NCBI RefSeq assembly: GCF_023856365.1
Contig: NW_026042458.1
Coordinates: forward strand, 62,001-126,000
Source: Brienomyrus brachyistius
Lineage: Eukaryota > Chordata > Actinopteri > Osteoglossiformes > Mormyridae
DNA length: 64,000 nt
Direction of reading: 5' to 3'
A program made the position numbers and the translations under genes. The first letter of the stretch is position 1; each line of letters begins with the position of its first letter. Shown here one piece after another: positions 58,129 to 64,000 of this stretch. The notes beneath the pieces were generated by a model. It had not been told where the DNA came from, ran no database searches, and was given only the letters and a program-made list of their open reading frames with translations.

Positions 58129-58844
58129 ATGATTTTTGTTTGATGTTTAGAAAAACAATTATGGAACAAAGCAGACAATAAGGTATCTTTGCTAATTTTA
58201 TATTGACAAACAACTAAACTGTCAAAATTATTTTGCAGGGAATAATCTTACTGACATTATAATAAAGCAAATATGAAAAAAGTTGGAATCTCATTTACCT
58301 GTGATTATGACAAAGGTTCCATTCCCGAAGGTGACCTCATGAAGAAACACAGCAGCACAATAATACACTGCAGAATCTGACGGCTCCACGTTAGAAATAG
58401 TGAGGTTAAAACTCCCCTCTGCATTCAGTAAGGAGTAACGTTTTATGCTTTTATATTCCTTGTAAAATTCACCAGGTACGTAGAGAAGTGCTTTCGCCAT
58501 GGGCTGGGGCTTCCGACCAACAGCTTGCTTAAACAAAGTAACAAAAGTTGTTTCTCCTTGACAGAAGCATGTCAGGGTCACACTGTCTCCAAGCTGAACC
58601 CTCATCAGGTGACTGGGCTGAACAACATCTGTAGTCAGTGCAGTGTCTGCAAAAACAGAAAAACAAAAAAAATCATAATCAAATAAGACATATAATAGTA
58701 ATCTAAATAACTATTAACTATGATGCAGATTAAATGGCCAACACTGATCACATCATACAGATAAATGAAAATATTAAAATCCCAAAATAATTTATATTAT
58801 AGGGCCTTACTAATGAAAATGAGAAGACCAAAGAGTCTGAACAT
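46914..58844 (-). CDS. NITR-like immune receptor gene (span, five exons)
   Basis: Read on minus: signal exon 58811-58844, V exon 58299-58646, second V exon 48395-48745, transmembrane exon 47730-47849, tail exon 46914-47039. The first three junctions are all phase 1, so they can splice in order. Signal-V-V(I)-TM-ITIM tail with joining-like motifs inside V exons is the classic plan of teleost NITRs, surface receptors of lymphoid or NK-like cells with inhibitory signalling. A retrovirus of 7649 bp fills the intron between the V exons, on the opposite strand. The TM exon ends in phase 1 but the tail exon needs phase 0, so a small exon is missing from my model. The second V exon has a stop. It may also be two neighbouring genes, one of them broken. 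Confidence 0.6.
47730..47849 (-). CDS. transmembrane exon of the NITR-like gene
   Basis: 120 bp with acceptor 'ttgttacag' and donor 'gtacgc'. A short stalk FQKLLDP is followed by a hydrophobic segment SGLLIVLSCSIILNVALICI and a basic RCK stop-transfer. Entry phase 1 matches the V exons. The sequence between this and the tail exon (47040-47729) is AT-rich, with no clear exon. Confidence 0.65.
48012..48195 (-). repeat. 90-bp tandem duplication of an ATGG-tailed retroposon end
   Basis: Two almost identical 90-bp units, each with 'aggctccggaccccccgcga', 'taagcggtttggaaa' and an ATGG tail, plus a partial third start. It lies in the intron before the transmembrane exon. Confidence 0.85.
48323..48436 (-). 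repeat. 57-bp in-frame duplication of the joining-like motif
   Basis: Two units (48323-48379 and 48380-48436) differ at two bases. Each encodes CGEMLFGNGT followed by x-LDIDG and carries its own GATG/GT splice donor. The unit joined to the V domain has TAG where the outer unit has CAG. Confidence 0.9.
48395..48745 (-). pseudogene. second V-set exon, stop after the joining-like motif
   Basis: Acceptor 'gcttttcag' at 48746-48747; phase 1. The V domain shows first Cys in SVSLQC, core Trp in VYWFRHGSG, LSDAGTYYC for the second Cys, and FGNGT as the joining-like motif. Extra cysteines (GSC, DEC, RSC, AMC) may form additional bridges. The codon after FGNGT is TAG (48408-48410), then LDIDG and a donor. 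An alternative end at 48338 uses the duplicated unit but still reads through the TAG. If real, the product would lack the membrane anchor. It could be a recent allele-level loss or a sequencing error. Confidence 0.6.
48746..49439. other. intron sequence, nothing recognised
   Basis: AT-rich. No signal-peptide exon for the second V domain was found here, which favours the one-gene model. Confidence 0.35.
49440..49600 (-). pseudogene. hAT transposase C-terminal fragment
   Basis: The minus frame reads FSAHAERVFSVAGKDFRPED, then LNHETFEDIMLNKCN, the hAT dimerisation-domain signature (S.ERvFS.aG...R..L...t.e....l..N). No upstream transposase is present. It lies about 110 bp from the provirus border. 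Confidence 0.75.
49711..50049 (+). repeat. 5' LTR
   Basis: TG...CA ends (tgttagg...ccaaca). A combined TATA/polyA-like 'gactataaataaag' is at about 49891-49904. It is identical to the 3' LTR except one extra C near 50031. Confidence 0.97.
50057..50073 (+). other. primer binding site, tRNA-Tyr type
   Basis: TGGTCCTTCGAGCCGGA is complementary to the 3' end of vertebrate tRNA-Tyr (which ends in CGAAGGA plus CCA). It lies 7 bases after the LTR. Confidence 0.75.
50074..50640 (+). other. proviral leader
   Basis: Non-coding 5' leader. A near-duplicate of about 43 bp ('gtgagagatatggcacctaa' type) is at about 50263-50340. It contains 'ctaagtgagt', a possible env splice donor near 50285. Confidence 0.5.
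50641..52110 (+). pseudogene. gag, broken
   Basis: The likely start is ATG at 50641 (MGKNQSK, a myristoylation-type N-terminus). This frame ends at TGA 50758, just after a run of seven A's, and coding continues in the next frame. The capsid-like part (50816-51598) has the PLVEV and YRPWTAED segments of gag p30 proteins. Another frame change lies near 51590, and TAA at 51820 interrupts the following part. The nucleocapsid piece (51901-52110) is Arg/Gly-rich with a zinc knuckle CWTC....H....C (C39, C42, H47, C52). It ends in TGA, with protease continuing in the same frame. Gag would form the particle; this copy cannot make it whole. Confidence 0.85.
52111..52560 (+). pseudogene. retroviral aspartic protease, broken
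   Basis: The active-site segment ECLCDTGACRT is at about 52305-52338, followed at once by TAA (52339). The C-terminal NLLGRDLM motif lies in another frame at about 52506-52529. So a stop and a frame change fall inside the enzyme. It would cut the Gag-Pol polyprotein. Confidence 0.8.
52640..53120 (+). other. extra domain between protease and RT, possibly 2H-phosphoesterase-like
   Basis: About 160 codons separate the protease end from the RT, in the RT frame. Two His-x-[Thr/Ser] motifs, LHVTMWY (H at 52737) and PHVSLSK (H at 52920), lie 61 residues apart with hydrophobic neighbours. That is the signature of the 2H phosphoesterase superfamily, which acts on 2',3'- or 2',5'-linked nucleotides. 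The substrate and role here are unknown. One in-frame TGA at 53118 separates this segment from RT. It could also be an unrelated linker with chance motifs. Confidence 0.4.
53181..56237 (+). CDS. pol: pol: reverse transcriptase, RNase H, integrase
   Basis: A 1018-codon uninterrupted frame, although translation would normally enter from gag-pro. RT: KWRMVQDLRPVN (78-89), VVDLSNAFF, LPQGF (152-156) and YVDD (185-188). RNase H: YVDGS (D491), E530, D551 and FADKTA (D621). Integrase: H695/H699 with C726/C729, then D761, D819, E855 (D,D35E spacing), and a C-terminal WDGPYQVLL/HKSHCKPI segment like the GPY/F module. It copies the RNA genome to DNA and inserts it. The motif style is gamma/epsilonretrovirus-like. 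All catalytic residues are visible. Start 53181 is only the first usable codon after a TGA at 53118. Confidence 0.95.
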   Translation: MWSSSPTDVGLVKGFPPYKVIVKSEHRPVVRQYPLKPEAEKGIAPVVQDMLASGILREAPEATCNTPIFPVQKGHTGKWRMVQDLRPVNNIVQHAAPDVPNPHILLNSLTPDKSYFSVVDLSNAFFSVPLHPDSQHLFGFTYKGKKYTYTRLPQGFSESPHVYTMALRYSMSTCEIPSHSQVLLYVDDILIAADSEQHCKETTLTVLQHLYNTGHKASKQKLQYCKKTVVYLGHNLSQKGRSLLEIRKQAIQEAPKPQTKQQMMSFLGLCNYCREWLPDYAFLVQPLQNLIYGKEMTLKDKIQWTEDGENAFTNLKRMLQTNVTLALPDYQQPFTLCVDANQGYMKAVLTQPFGAKERPLAFYSKRLDAVAAGFPQCLQACAAAAEAVKVSAELVLCHPLILKVPHSVSLILLQTPLPFLTHTRHLTLVSLLLSQPNIELQRCGLLNPSTLLPTAEDGEPHSCKATIEEQTKPRADILQTFIPGSEVVYVDGSASKNDMGKNKVGYAVVTSTEVLEANALPSTCSAQAAELYAVIRACELFKNKSLTIYTDSQYVFAAVHHHARVWKNRGFRTSQGTSLTHTNLLLRLLDVVHLPTHFALCKCKAHQTDDSAETAGNSFADKTAKEAALKQPTLSVADILFIDSDVLCDAQIHAPKIEVQSWIKRGAIQREKVYYMNDKPILPKNLYKTAALVSHGNTHVSTGGMVHIIQQYFYAINFSDYAKQFCRTCLICCKHNAQGNIRPKRGQFPTAEYPFQVVHMDFIELSWSQGKKYCLVIIDTFSKWVEIYPVKHCDAMTVAKCLVSHYFPTYGIPHIIRSDNGTHFVNQTMSLCSQALGFTLKNHCAYHPQSAGLVERTNGTIKTRLRKTVEETKRPWPECLSLVKLWMRITPTPAGLTPFEIVYGRPFPLATEMNDIEKADRENTLADWMRKLLTSQQKHSPSSLPVNSVSTQQDNLQPGDWVLVKVLLRKDWSTPRWDGPYQVLLTTPTAVKIAERPSWIHKSHCKPIKPLSEASATE
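56329..57008 (+). pseudogene. env, internally deleted
   Basis: An N-terminal frame of 107 codons (56329-56652) starts with a hydrophobic leader (VTLGVILVVGLVWLSWL) and includes NCYVCSVM. It then runs into 56653-56840, where a hydrophobic stretch and an acidic tail (SSDGDEEDI then stop) look like the membrane anchor and cytoplasmic end of a TM subunit. The bulk of SU and the fusion region are absent. No functional envelope can be made. Confidence 0.65.
57009..57021 (+). other. polypurine tract
   Basis: Purine-rich 'aaacaggaggga' just before the 3' LTR; plus-strand primer site. Confidence 0.7.
57022..57359 (+). repeat. 3' LTR
   Basis: 338 bp, TG...CA. One C fewer than the 5' LTR near 57342. 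Followed by the GGGAC target duplicate. Confidence 0.97.
57360..58298. other. intron, with a (TTA)n run
   Basis: No exon recognised. A TAA-type microsatellite of about nine units is at 58098-58126. Confidence 0.5.
58299..58646 (-). CDS. first V-set exon of the NITR-like gene
   Basis: 348 bp, acceptor 'gtttttgcag', donor 'gtaaat', phase 1 at both ends. The domain has the first Cys in SVTLTC, FKQ in place of the usual W-x-K-Q (the core Trp is replaced), PSDSAVYYC with the second Cys, and a joining-like FGNGT followed by FVIITG. The lost Trp is odd for a V domain but some receptors tolerate it. NITRs carry the joining-like motif in the exon without rearrangement, as here. Confidence 0.7.
58811..58844 (-). 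CDS. signal-peptide exon of the NITR-like gene
   Basis: 34 bp: MFRLFGLLIFI plus one base, then donor 'gtaagg'. Hydrophobic leader; splices in phase 1 to the V exon at 58646. A further upstream in-frame ATG exists at 58901. Confidence 0.6.
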
Positions 58845-59206
58845 TTTTGTGCTTCCACTGTTTAGAATAAACTGCTCTGCTGCTAAGTGAGAGATCATGG
58901 TCGTGGTCGGGATGAAAGGGCAGGAAACAGAGAGGAAACAGAGAGACACACATCAGGCTGATCTGATTGGCCTGTTCACATGGGAACTTAAGTAACAGTG
59001 AAAAAGCATTTTAATGTGCACTTACATGACGTTTATTAATTTACTCCTTAACATCCAGTTAAAATGAGAACAATTAGATAAACAGGAGCAGATACTGAGC
59101 ATATAAAGTTCTTTGTACAGAGTGCTGAGATACTGTGGGAGAGCATTTGCTAATCATCTCTCTCAGACAAGCTCAGCACAGTATGAGTCTGTTATCTATC
59201 TGATAT
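58845..59206. other. upstream flank of the NITR-like gene
   Basis: Presumed promoter side; no TATA box or other element could be assigned with confidence. Confidence 0.3.
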
Positions 59207-59219
59207 TAGACAGTCTCTC

Positions 59220-59460
59220 ATACAGTAATAATAATTGATACTTTATTGGTCCCTGTGGAGAAATTGTCTTAACTTCTCTCTCAACTTGCTCTCTTTTTTT
59301 TAGAGTAAAACAGAGTAAGTTGTCTGCGAAGGGCAGCCACCCATAGTGATGCCCAGTGAGCTGGGGGTTAAGGGCCTCGCTCAAGGACGCAGAGATGTGC
59401 TGTGGCTGGGTTTGAACCAGCGACCATCTTATTACAAGCACACAGGCATTAGATCTTCTA
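59220..59460 (+). mobile_element. dispersed repeat, second copy
   Basis: Same family as 34988-35215: 'gatactttattggtccctgt', 'agctgggggttaagggcctc' and 'gctcaagga'. Confidence 0.6.
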
Positions 59461-59800
59461 ATCACACTTAAAGGCAGATTAAATGTTCTTTCCACCATGC
59501 AAACAGAATGTAAATTGTAGCTTTACTGCTTAGATTTACATTCACACATTTGCATTAAAACAAGCATTTTAAGTGATGTACATGAGAGTAAATGGTGAAT
59601 CAGTTTATTTGCCACTCTACACATTACATTGGCGCCCATTATAAGTAACTGTACAGTGACATTGCAGTTCCTCAGTTGCTTTGATGCATTTCTGGAATCA
59701 CCCTTAACATCTGCAAAACTGTAAGTGCATTCCCAAAACAATTCGTGCAAACAGCACCACACAGATGGACTGTCTACAAATAAAGTCATAGAGGCCACCA

Positions 59801-59942
59801 GCAGCCCGAATACCACACCGTAAGGCCGAATGTTAGGATGCTCTCTATGGCAGAGCGGTAGGAGGCCACCAGCAGCCCGCATACCAGACCGTAAGGCAGC
59901 ATGTTAGGATGCTCTCTATGGCAGAGCAGTTGAAGGTCCCGA
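59801..59942 (-). repeat. 71-bp tandem duplication
   Basis: Two units start 'gcagcccg' (59801 and 59872). The minus frames include YRSAIESILTFGLTVWYSG, weakly like the LINE RT C-terminal region, so it is probably a duplicated LINE scrap. Confidence 0.7.
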
Positions 59943-60207
59943 TCAAGAAATCCGACAAGTTTCCCAATAAGCCAGTAACCCCGCTTCATAGAACAGGCCA
60001 CAGGACTGTTTTAGGTGAGATAGTCCGAGTAGTAGGTAGAAATCAGGATGGAGACTGAGTGTGGGTCTAACAGGTGAGCAGATGTAGGACAGAATGTAGA
60101 GCCCTCTGGTGGAGTGCCTGTGCATGACTGAATGTATGGTTTGGGTCTGATGGTCTGAATAGTTGGTAGAAATAGGCACCTTCCTACCTGATGTGGTAGG
60201 TCTAGAT

Positions 60208-60513
60208 AAGGGGTCACCAACATGGTGCCCAAGGATGCCCCCAATGACCACATGAGTTGCCCGTGGACCTGTTCTATAAAATAGCACAACTCACCAGCGA
60301 ACATCATCTAAAATTTTATTTTGTCCTGTTTCTAATCTATCACATTTGCATTTATATAGATTTGAAATTGAATATAAAAAAGCATTTAAAACATGTTTAT
60401 CATGCATGAAGTTTAGACATGTTTTAGGAGGGGCGTTTAAAACTGATATCAAACTTCGTATGGCTCAGTACCCGTGAAGTAGCTCTCCGTTTTAAAAAGG
60501 TTGGTGACCCCTG
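60208..60513. mobile_element. 306-bp hAT MITE with perfect target duplication
   Basis: Ends AAGGGGTCACCAAC and (reverse complement) CAGGGGTCACCAAC. The 8-bp duplication GTCTAGAT is at 60200-60207 and 60514-60521. Non-coding. Confidence 0.9.
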
Positions 60514-60521
60514 GTCTAGAT

Positions 60522-61210
60522 CTTGCAAGTTTGTTTGTACTGGCTGTGTGAACATACTGTAGCACTGTTAAGAATATGCAACACAGCCTGAGTTGGGGAT
60601 CTGCTGTATGCATCAGTAATATAATGCTTTGTCCTTTTCTAGGCTGTTCATTAAGACATAAAGCCTGAAAGTTTTCTGAATGGCATTAATGAATTGAGCA
60701 CTGCCCCCACCTGCTGGCCAATTTATTAAAACATTGAAATCGCTGTCTGCACAGGCTGACGTGTCATTTAAGTCTGATATTTTCTATGAGTCAAACGGCA
60801 AGAAAATGACAAGAAGTTAAAAACATGGAGTTAGATGAAGGAGAAAAGATTACAAATTTGAAGATTATGAAATCAGGACATGTCAGCTAAGTCAGCCAAG
60901 GTGGGGTCTTTAACATATGGACGGAAGTATGAGCGCTAAACTTAAACGGGTTCACTTGTAACCGCTGCCACCAAATTTCGTTAAATTGCTGGGGAGGTCC
61001 AGATACATGAGACAGGAATAGAAGGATTATTCTTTATTAATATACAGACGAGGGTTACAACCCTCCCTAGGGCAATAGAAGGGGATACCGCCACGGGACA
61101 TTCTAAAACGCTTAATGTGAAATGCGTAACGCAACTTAATGTATTAAAACAGTCCAACCAAATCACCAAATTTCTCGCGAATGTATCTGGCCATAAAGAC
61201 TTACCTGACA
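60522..61210. other. no gene recognised
   Basis: No conserved exon seen. Confidence 0.35.
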
Positions 61211-61334
61211 AGAAATCAAAACCGAAATGCTAGGAATATGGACTGTAAGCCTTTTTCTTTATGGGCGTCAATGGAGGGGAAAACGCTTGACGTAAGATGA
61301 AGTCCATATTCCTAGCATTTCGGTTTTGATTTCT
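61211..61334. repeat. perfect 34-bp inverted repeat with 56-bp loop
   Basis: Arms 61211-61244 and 61301-61334 are exact reverse complements ('agaaatcaaaaccgaaatgc' then 'taggaatatggact'). The loop itself contains GCGTCAA and TTGACGT halves. It could be a small foldback transposon, a structured RNA source, or a protein-binding hairpin. Confidence 0.9.
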
Positions 61335-61462
61335 TCCCTGGCATGGGTGACGGGTGCACCACGTTCCCAAAGCCACGTTAGCCTCGAGCGAACTGCCCGG
61401 AGAAACGCTCACACCTCAGCGCTGCAAACCCGATCTCCTCCCCTTTTAAACACACATTTCTA

Positions 61463-61660
61463 TGGCGTTAAATTAGTGCCAAAAGTCGTGCGCATAAAAA
61501 CAGAAATCCATGCTCTCTACGCGCTCGCGATTGCACAGCACTCACTCACTCGCTCGCCGTTAAATTAGGGCCAAAAGTCGAACCACGCGCGTGCGTGTGC
61601 TCGAGTGCTGAAAACCCATCCCCTCTACGCGCTCGCGTCTGCACAGCACTCGCTCGCTCG
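61463..61660 (+). repeat. CpG-rich imperfect tandem duplication
   Basis: Two units of about 95-100 bp share 'gttaaattag(t/g)gccaaa', 'agtcg', 'ctctacgcgctcgcg', 'ttgcacagcactc' and 'gctcg'. The CpG density is unusual for this window. 61662-62223 has no recognised gene. Confidence 0.7.
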
Positions 61661-62223
61661 AATTTCCCGCTTCGTCTTACCGTATATAAAAGAATGGGCC
61701 AATGTACGGTAAATTGCATTGTGAATAAAATTTTCTTAATACAACATCACAAAACCAATTTAATAAATTCAAATCCTGGGAAGAACGCTCCCAGATATTA
61801 GTTCTCGGGTTAGTGTAGCAGACTATAGGCGAAACCACCTTAAGTGCTATCTGTTAATGTTTATTAAATTAGCATTAAAATGGAGAGGTTTATAATATCT
61901 TTTGTCCTTGTAGCTGCTAAATACACTCATTATTAAAAGCCATAAAGTTGTCTGCCTACTACATTGGAATCTCCACTGAGTAAGTGTTTTTGATGGATTT
62001 TATTTAACTTATTATACTCTGGTCCTTAGATCTAATGTCTACTTCTTCACTTATATTGTTTGTGAAAAGGTTTACCACGGTCAAACAGAGCAGCCACTAC
62101 ATCATCATACATGAACAAGCACCTCACAAAACAAAAACATTTCATTTTCATAATTAAAACTTTTGAATGGTAGGCCTAGTGTGTGGATCAGAGACAAGAT
62201 CTTGACACCTCATTAACTATAAT

Positions 62224-62940
62224 TTGTTCTGTGAACAGCTCAGATACCACCTTCTCGAAAGTCTTCTGCATAAAATAGAAATAGGATTCAGCGCGACTCC
62301 ACTAAATTTGGATTACCTGGAGTTCCTTTGTCATCAGGAGCTGTATCTTCTGCAGGCCCTGTCTAATCACATTGAAGTACCTCCTGCTATCACCCTGGCT
62401 TCTTTGACCTTGTGAGGGCACATCTGGAACGTCCAGCCCCATGTGTCACACAGGAAGTCGCTGCCACCAATAGACGACCCAAGATTTTGATTGAAGAACA
62501 ATGTTTGAAAGAAATGCTCCATACTCAACTTCCTGTGCCTTGCATAGCCACACTGATGGGTGTTTCAAGAAGAACAATCTTAAGAAGAATAAAAGAGTAT
62601 GAGCTCTGTGTTAGGGAACTTGACAATTTGGTTTCTTCTGTCAAGAATGATCTACCAAATGCAGGCTACAGGATAGTCAATGCAGGCTGCAGTCAATGGG
62701 CTACAGGGTTCGGTGGAGAAGAGTTGCAGCCTCCATGCATAGGGTTGATTCCATGCGCATCATATAAAGGTTGTCAAGTCTTGGCTGTGTTGTACGCAGA
62801 ATGTACCAGGGCCTTTGTCTCTAGTACACGTGGACACAAACCACAAGTTGATCCGGTTTGTATTACCAGCAAATTTATTTGGAGTAAACCCTGGGTGGAT
62901 TGGTGTGAGGTGGTGGTGGGGCTTTGGAGAAGATTTCCTG
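62224..62940 (+). pseudogene. integrase-domain (Ginger/GIN-like) protein, broken
   Basis: The frame at 62412 shows a helix-turn-helix-like part (VPCIATLMGVSRRTILRRIK, residues 42-61) after a RRPKILI segment, then a PNAGYRIV block. In another frame, 62818-62880 reads LVHVDTNHKLIRF, matching the first catalytic-Asp region (xHxDxNHKLIR) of integrase-core proteins common in fish genomes. Between them are a frame change near 62725 and a stop. An upstream open piece (62224-62415) is in a third frame. A domesticated or transposon integrase of this kind would cut and join DNA; this one cannot. Confidence 0.6.
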
Positions 62941-64000
62941 CCGATCAACACTAGCAACTTATATCTATCTGTCATGGAGGTCTCGGGACTCACAGATATT
63001 CAGAGACATGTGGATAGTTTACCAGTGGTTTTCAGCAGGAAATAGTTATTACTACAAATTGTCACCCCCCCCCCCGCCCCCCACAGAAACTGGATCTGGC
63101 TATAGTGGGAAAATCTTTTTTTTTTTTTTATTTGTGAGAACTTGAAAGCAAAACAAAACTTGGAAAAAATATATGCTCATTCACCAATTTTCTAATCTGG
63201 GGTCTAAAGTGGTCAGGCTTGCAAGTGTATTTGGTTATTTGTCTATCCTAGCCTGTTGCAGTGTATATTTCCTGTATATTTTGCATGTAAAAAATGTTGT
63301 TTGTTATGTCAGTGCTTAATATTATCATGTAGTCTTCATGAACTTTCTTCATCTTGGCCAGGGACTGCATTTGAAAAGTAGCCACTTGACTAAAATTGGC
63401 ACATTTTCAGAAATGCCAGCAACAATACTGATAATGAACACCCCTCTAACTGACTCTCAGTTGGTTTAGAAAAAAAGACTTTTAAGAGAAAAGAAAGCCT
63501 TCCTTTGGTTTTGCATTTTTCTCTTTTTTGTTGGCTGTGCACAATATATTAGAAGAATACCTTACAATTATATTAGTTAAGAAATAACAGATTGCGTATA
63601 TACAATATTAAGGTGATAACAACAACCCTCACTGTCTCTAGGTGCTGCTTCAGACAGGGCATTCTGCAGCAGGGACACCACCCGTCGTGCAGCATCCAGC
63701 AAATCTCCCTATCACAACAGCCCACATAACAGAATAACATTAGTGTATGATTCAGTAGGGCTAGTCCAGGTCTGGAAAGTAGTTGGGCCAGATTTTTAAA
63801 CCAAGAAATTTAGCTGGGCCAGACATTTTCAGCGGCCCAGTAAGCAACAGGTAATGGCATTTTAAACAAACACAAATCAAGGTTATTTTAAAAAACTACA
63901 ACTGAACAGAATCTGAGAGCAATATTTTTTTTCACTTCTGAAATGAGAAAAATATTTTGGTCGTATCTGACCTAGACGCATCCCAAAGAAAAAAAATGCC
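62941..64000. other. no gene recognised; C and T homopolymers
   Basis: C-rich run at 63066-63082 and a T run at 63117-63130. No conserved exon up to the window end. Confidence 0.4.

Noticed and set aside
59523..60307. Overlapping minus frames as a receptor or membrane gene
   Set aside because: They arise from a 71-bp duplication with only weak LINE similarity and no splice or start support.

Overview
This is vertebrate DNA, most likely from a teleost fish. It has split genes with GT-AG introns and a dense mix of CR1/L2-type LINEs, hAT MITEs, satellites and retrovirus-like elements. It also carries an immune-type receptor gene with V-set Ig domains, joining-like FGxGT motifs and an ITIM-type tail, the layout of the teleost novel immune-type receptors (NITRs). 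No bacterial features, rRNA, tRNA or CRISPR loci were seen. All family names come from reading motifs by eye; no database search was run.

Region 1, positions 1-31024, is one giant palindrome. The left arm (1 to 16232) is repeated as its reverse complement (16233 to 31024) with only a handful of differences. Both arms carry the same series: dispersed LINE/SINE ends, a CCAT microsatellite, a MITE, a 46-bp minisatellite, CR1 and other LINE fragments, a four-exon secreted chemerin-like gene (7014-9006 on plus, 22023-24015 on minus), an Ig-like ORF, a hAT relic and a proline-rich repeat ORF. The centre is a 29-bp satellite of about 105 units in one orientation and about 56 in the other. Each standard unit contains a strong CCAAT-box (NF-Y type) sequence. 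The left arm reaches the window edge, so the true outer limit is unknown. This may be a real gene-converted palindrome or a head-to-head assembly join at the satellite.

Region 2, 31025-46900, is single-copy and gene-poor, built of nested transposons. It holds a hAT MITE with a perfect 8-bp target duplication, a BED-finger relic, a CR1 copy inside a possible gag fossil, an L2-like LINE split by an 828-bp solo LTR, a proline-rich repeat related to those in the palindrome, and further LINE pieces.

Region 3, 46914-58844 on minus, is best read as one receptor gene: signal peptide, two V-set exons, a transmembrane exon and an ITIM-bearing tail exon. A 7.65-kb endogenous retrovirus (49711-57359; LTRs differ by one base, 5-bp target duplication, tRNA-Tyr-type primer site) sits between the two V exons on the opposite strand. 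The second V exon has a stop codon just after its joining-like motif, beside an in-frame 57-bp duplication whose other copy lacks the stop. The provirus has a broken gag, a complete RT-RNase H-integrase reading frame, an extra possible 2H-phosphoesterase-like segment between protease and RT, and an env reduced to its two ends.

Region 4, 58845-64000, holds dispersed repeats, another hAT MITE with a perfect target duplication, a perfect 34-bp inverted repeat and a broken integrase-domain gene.
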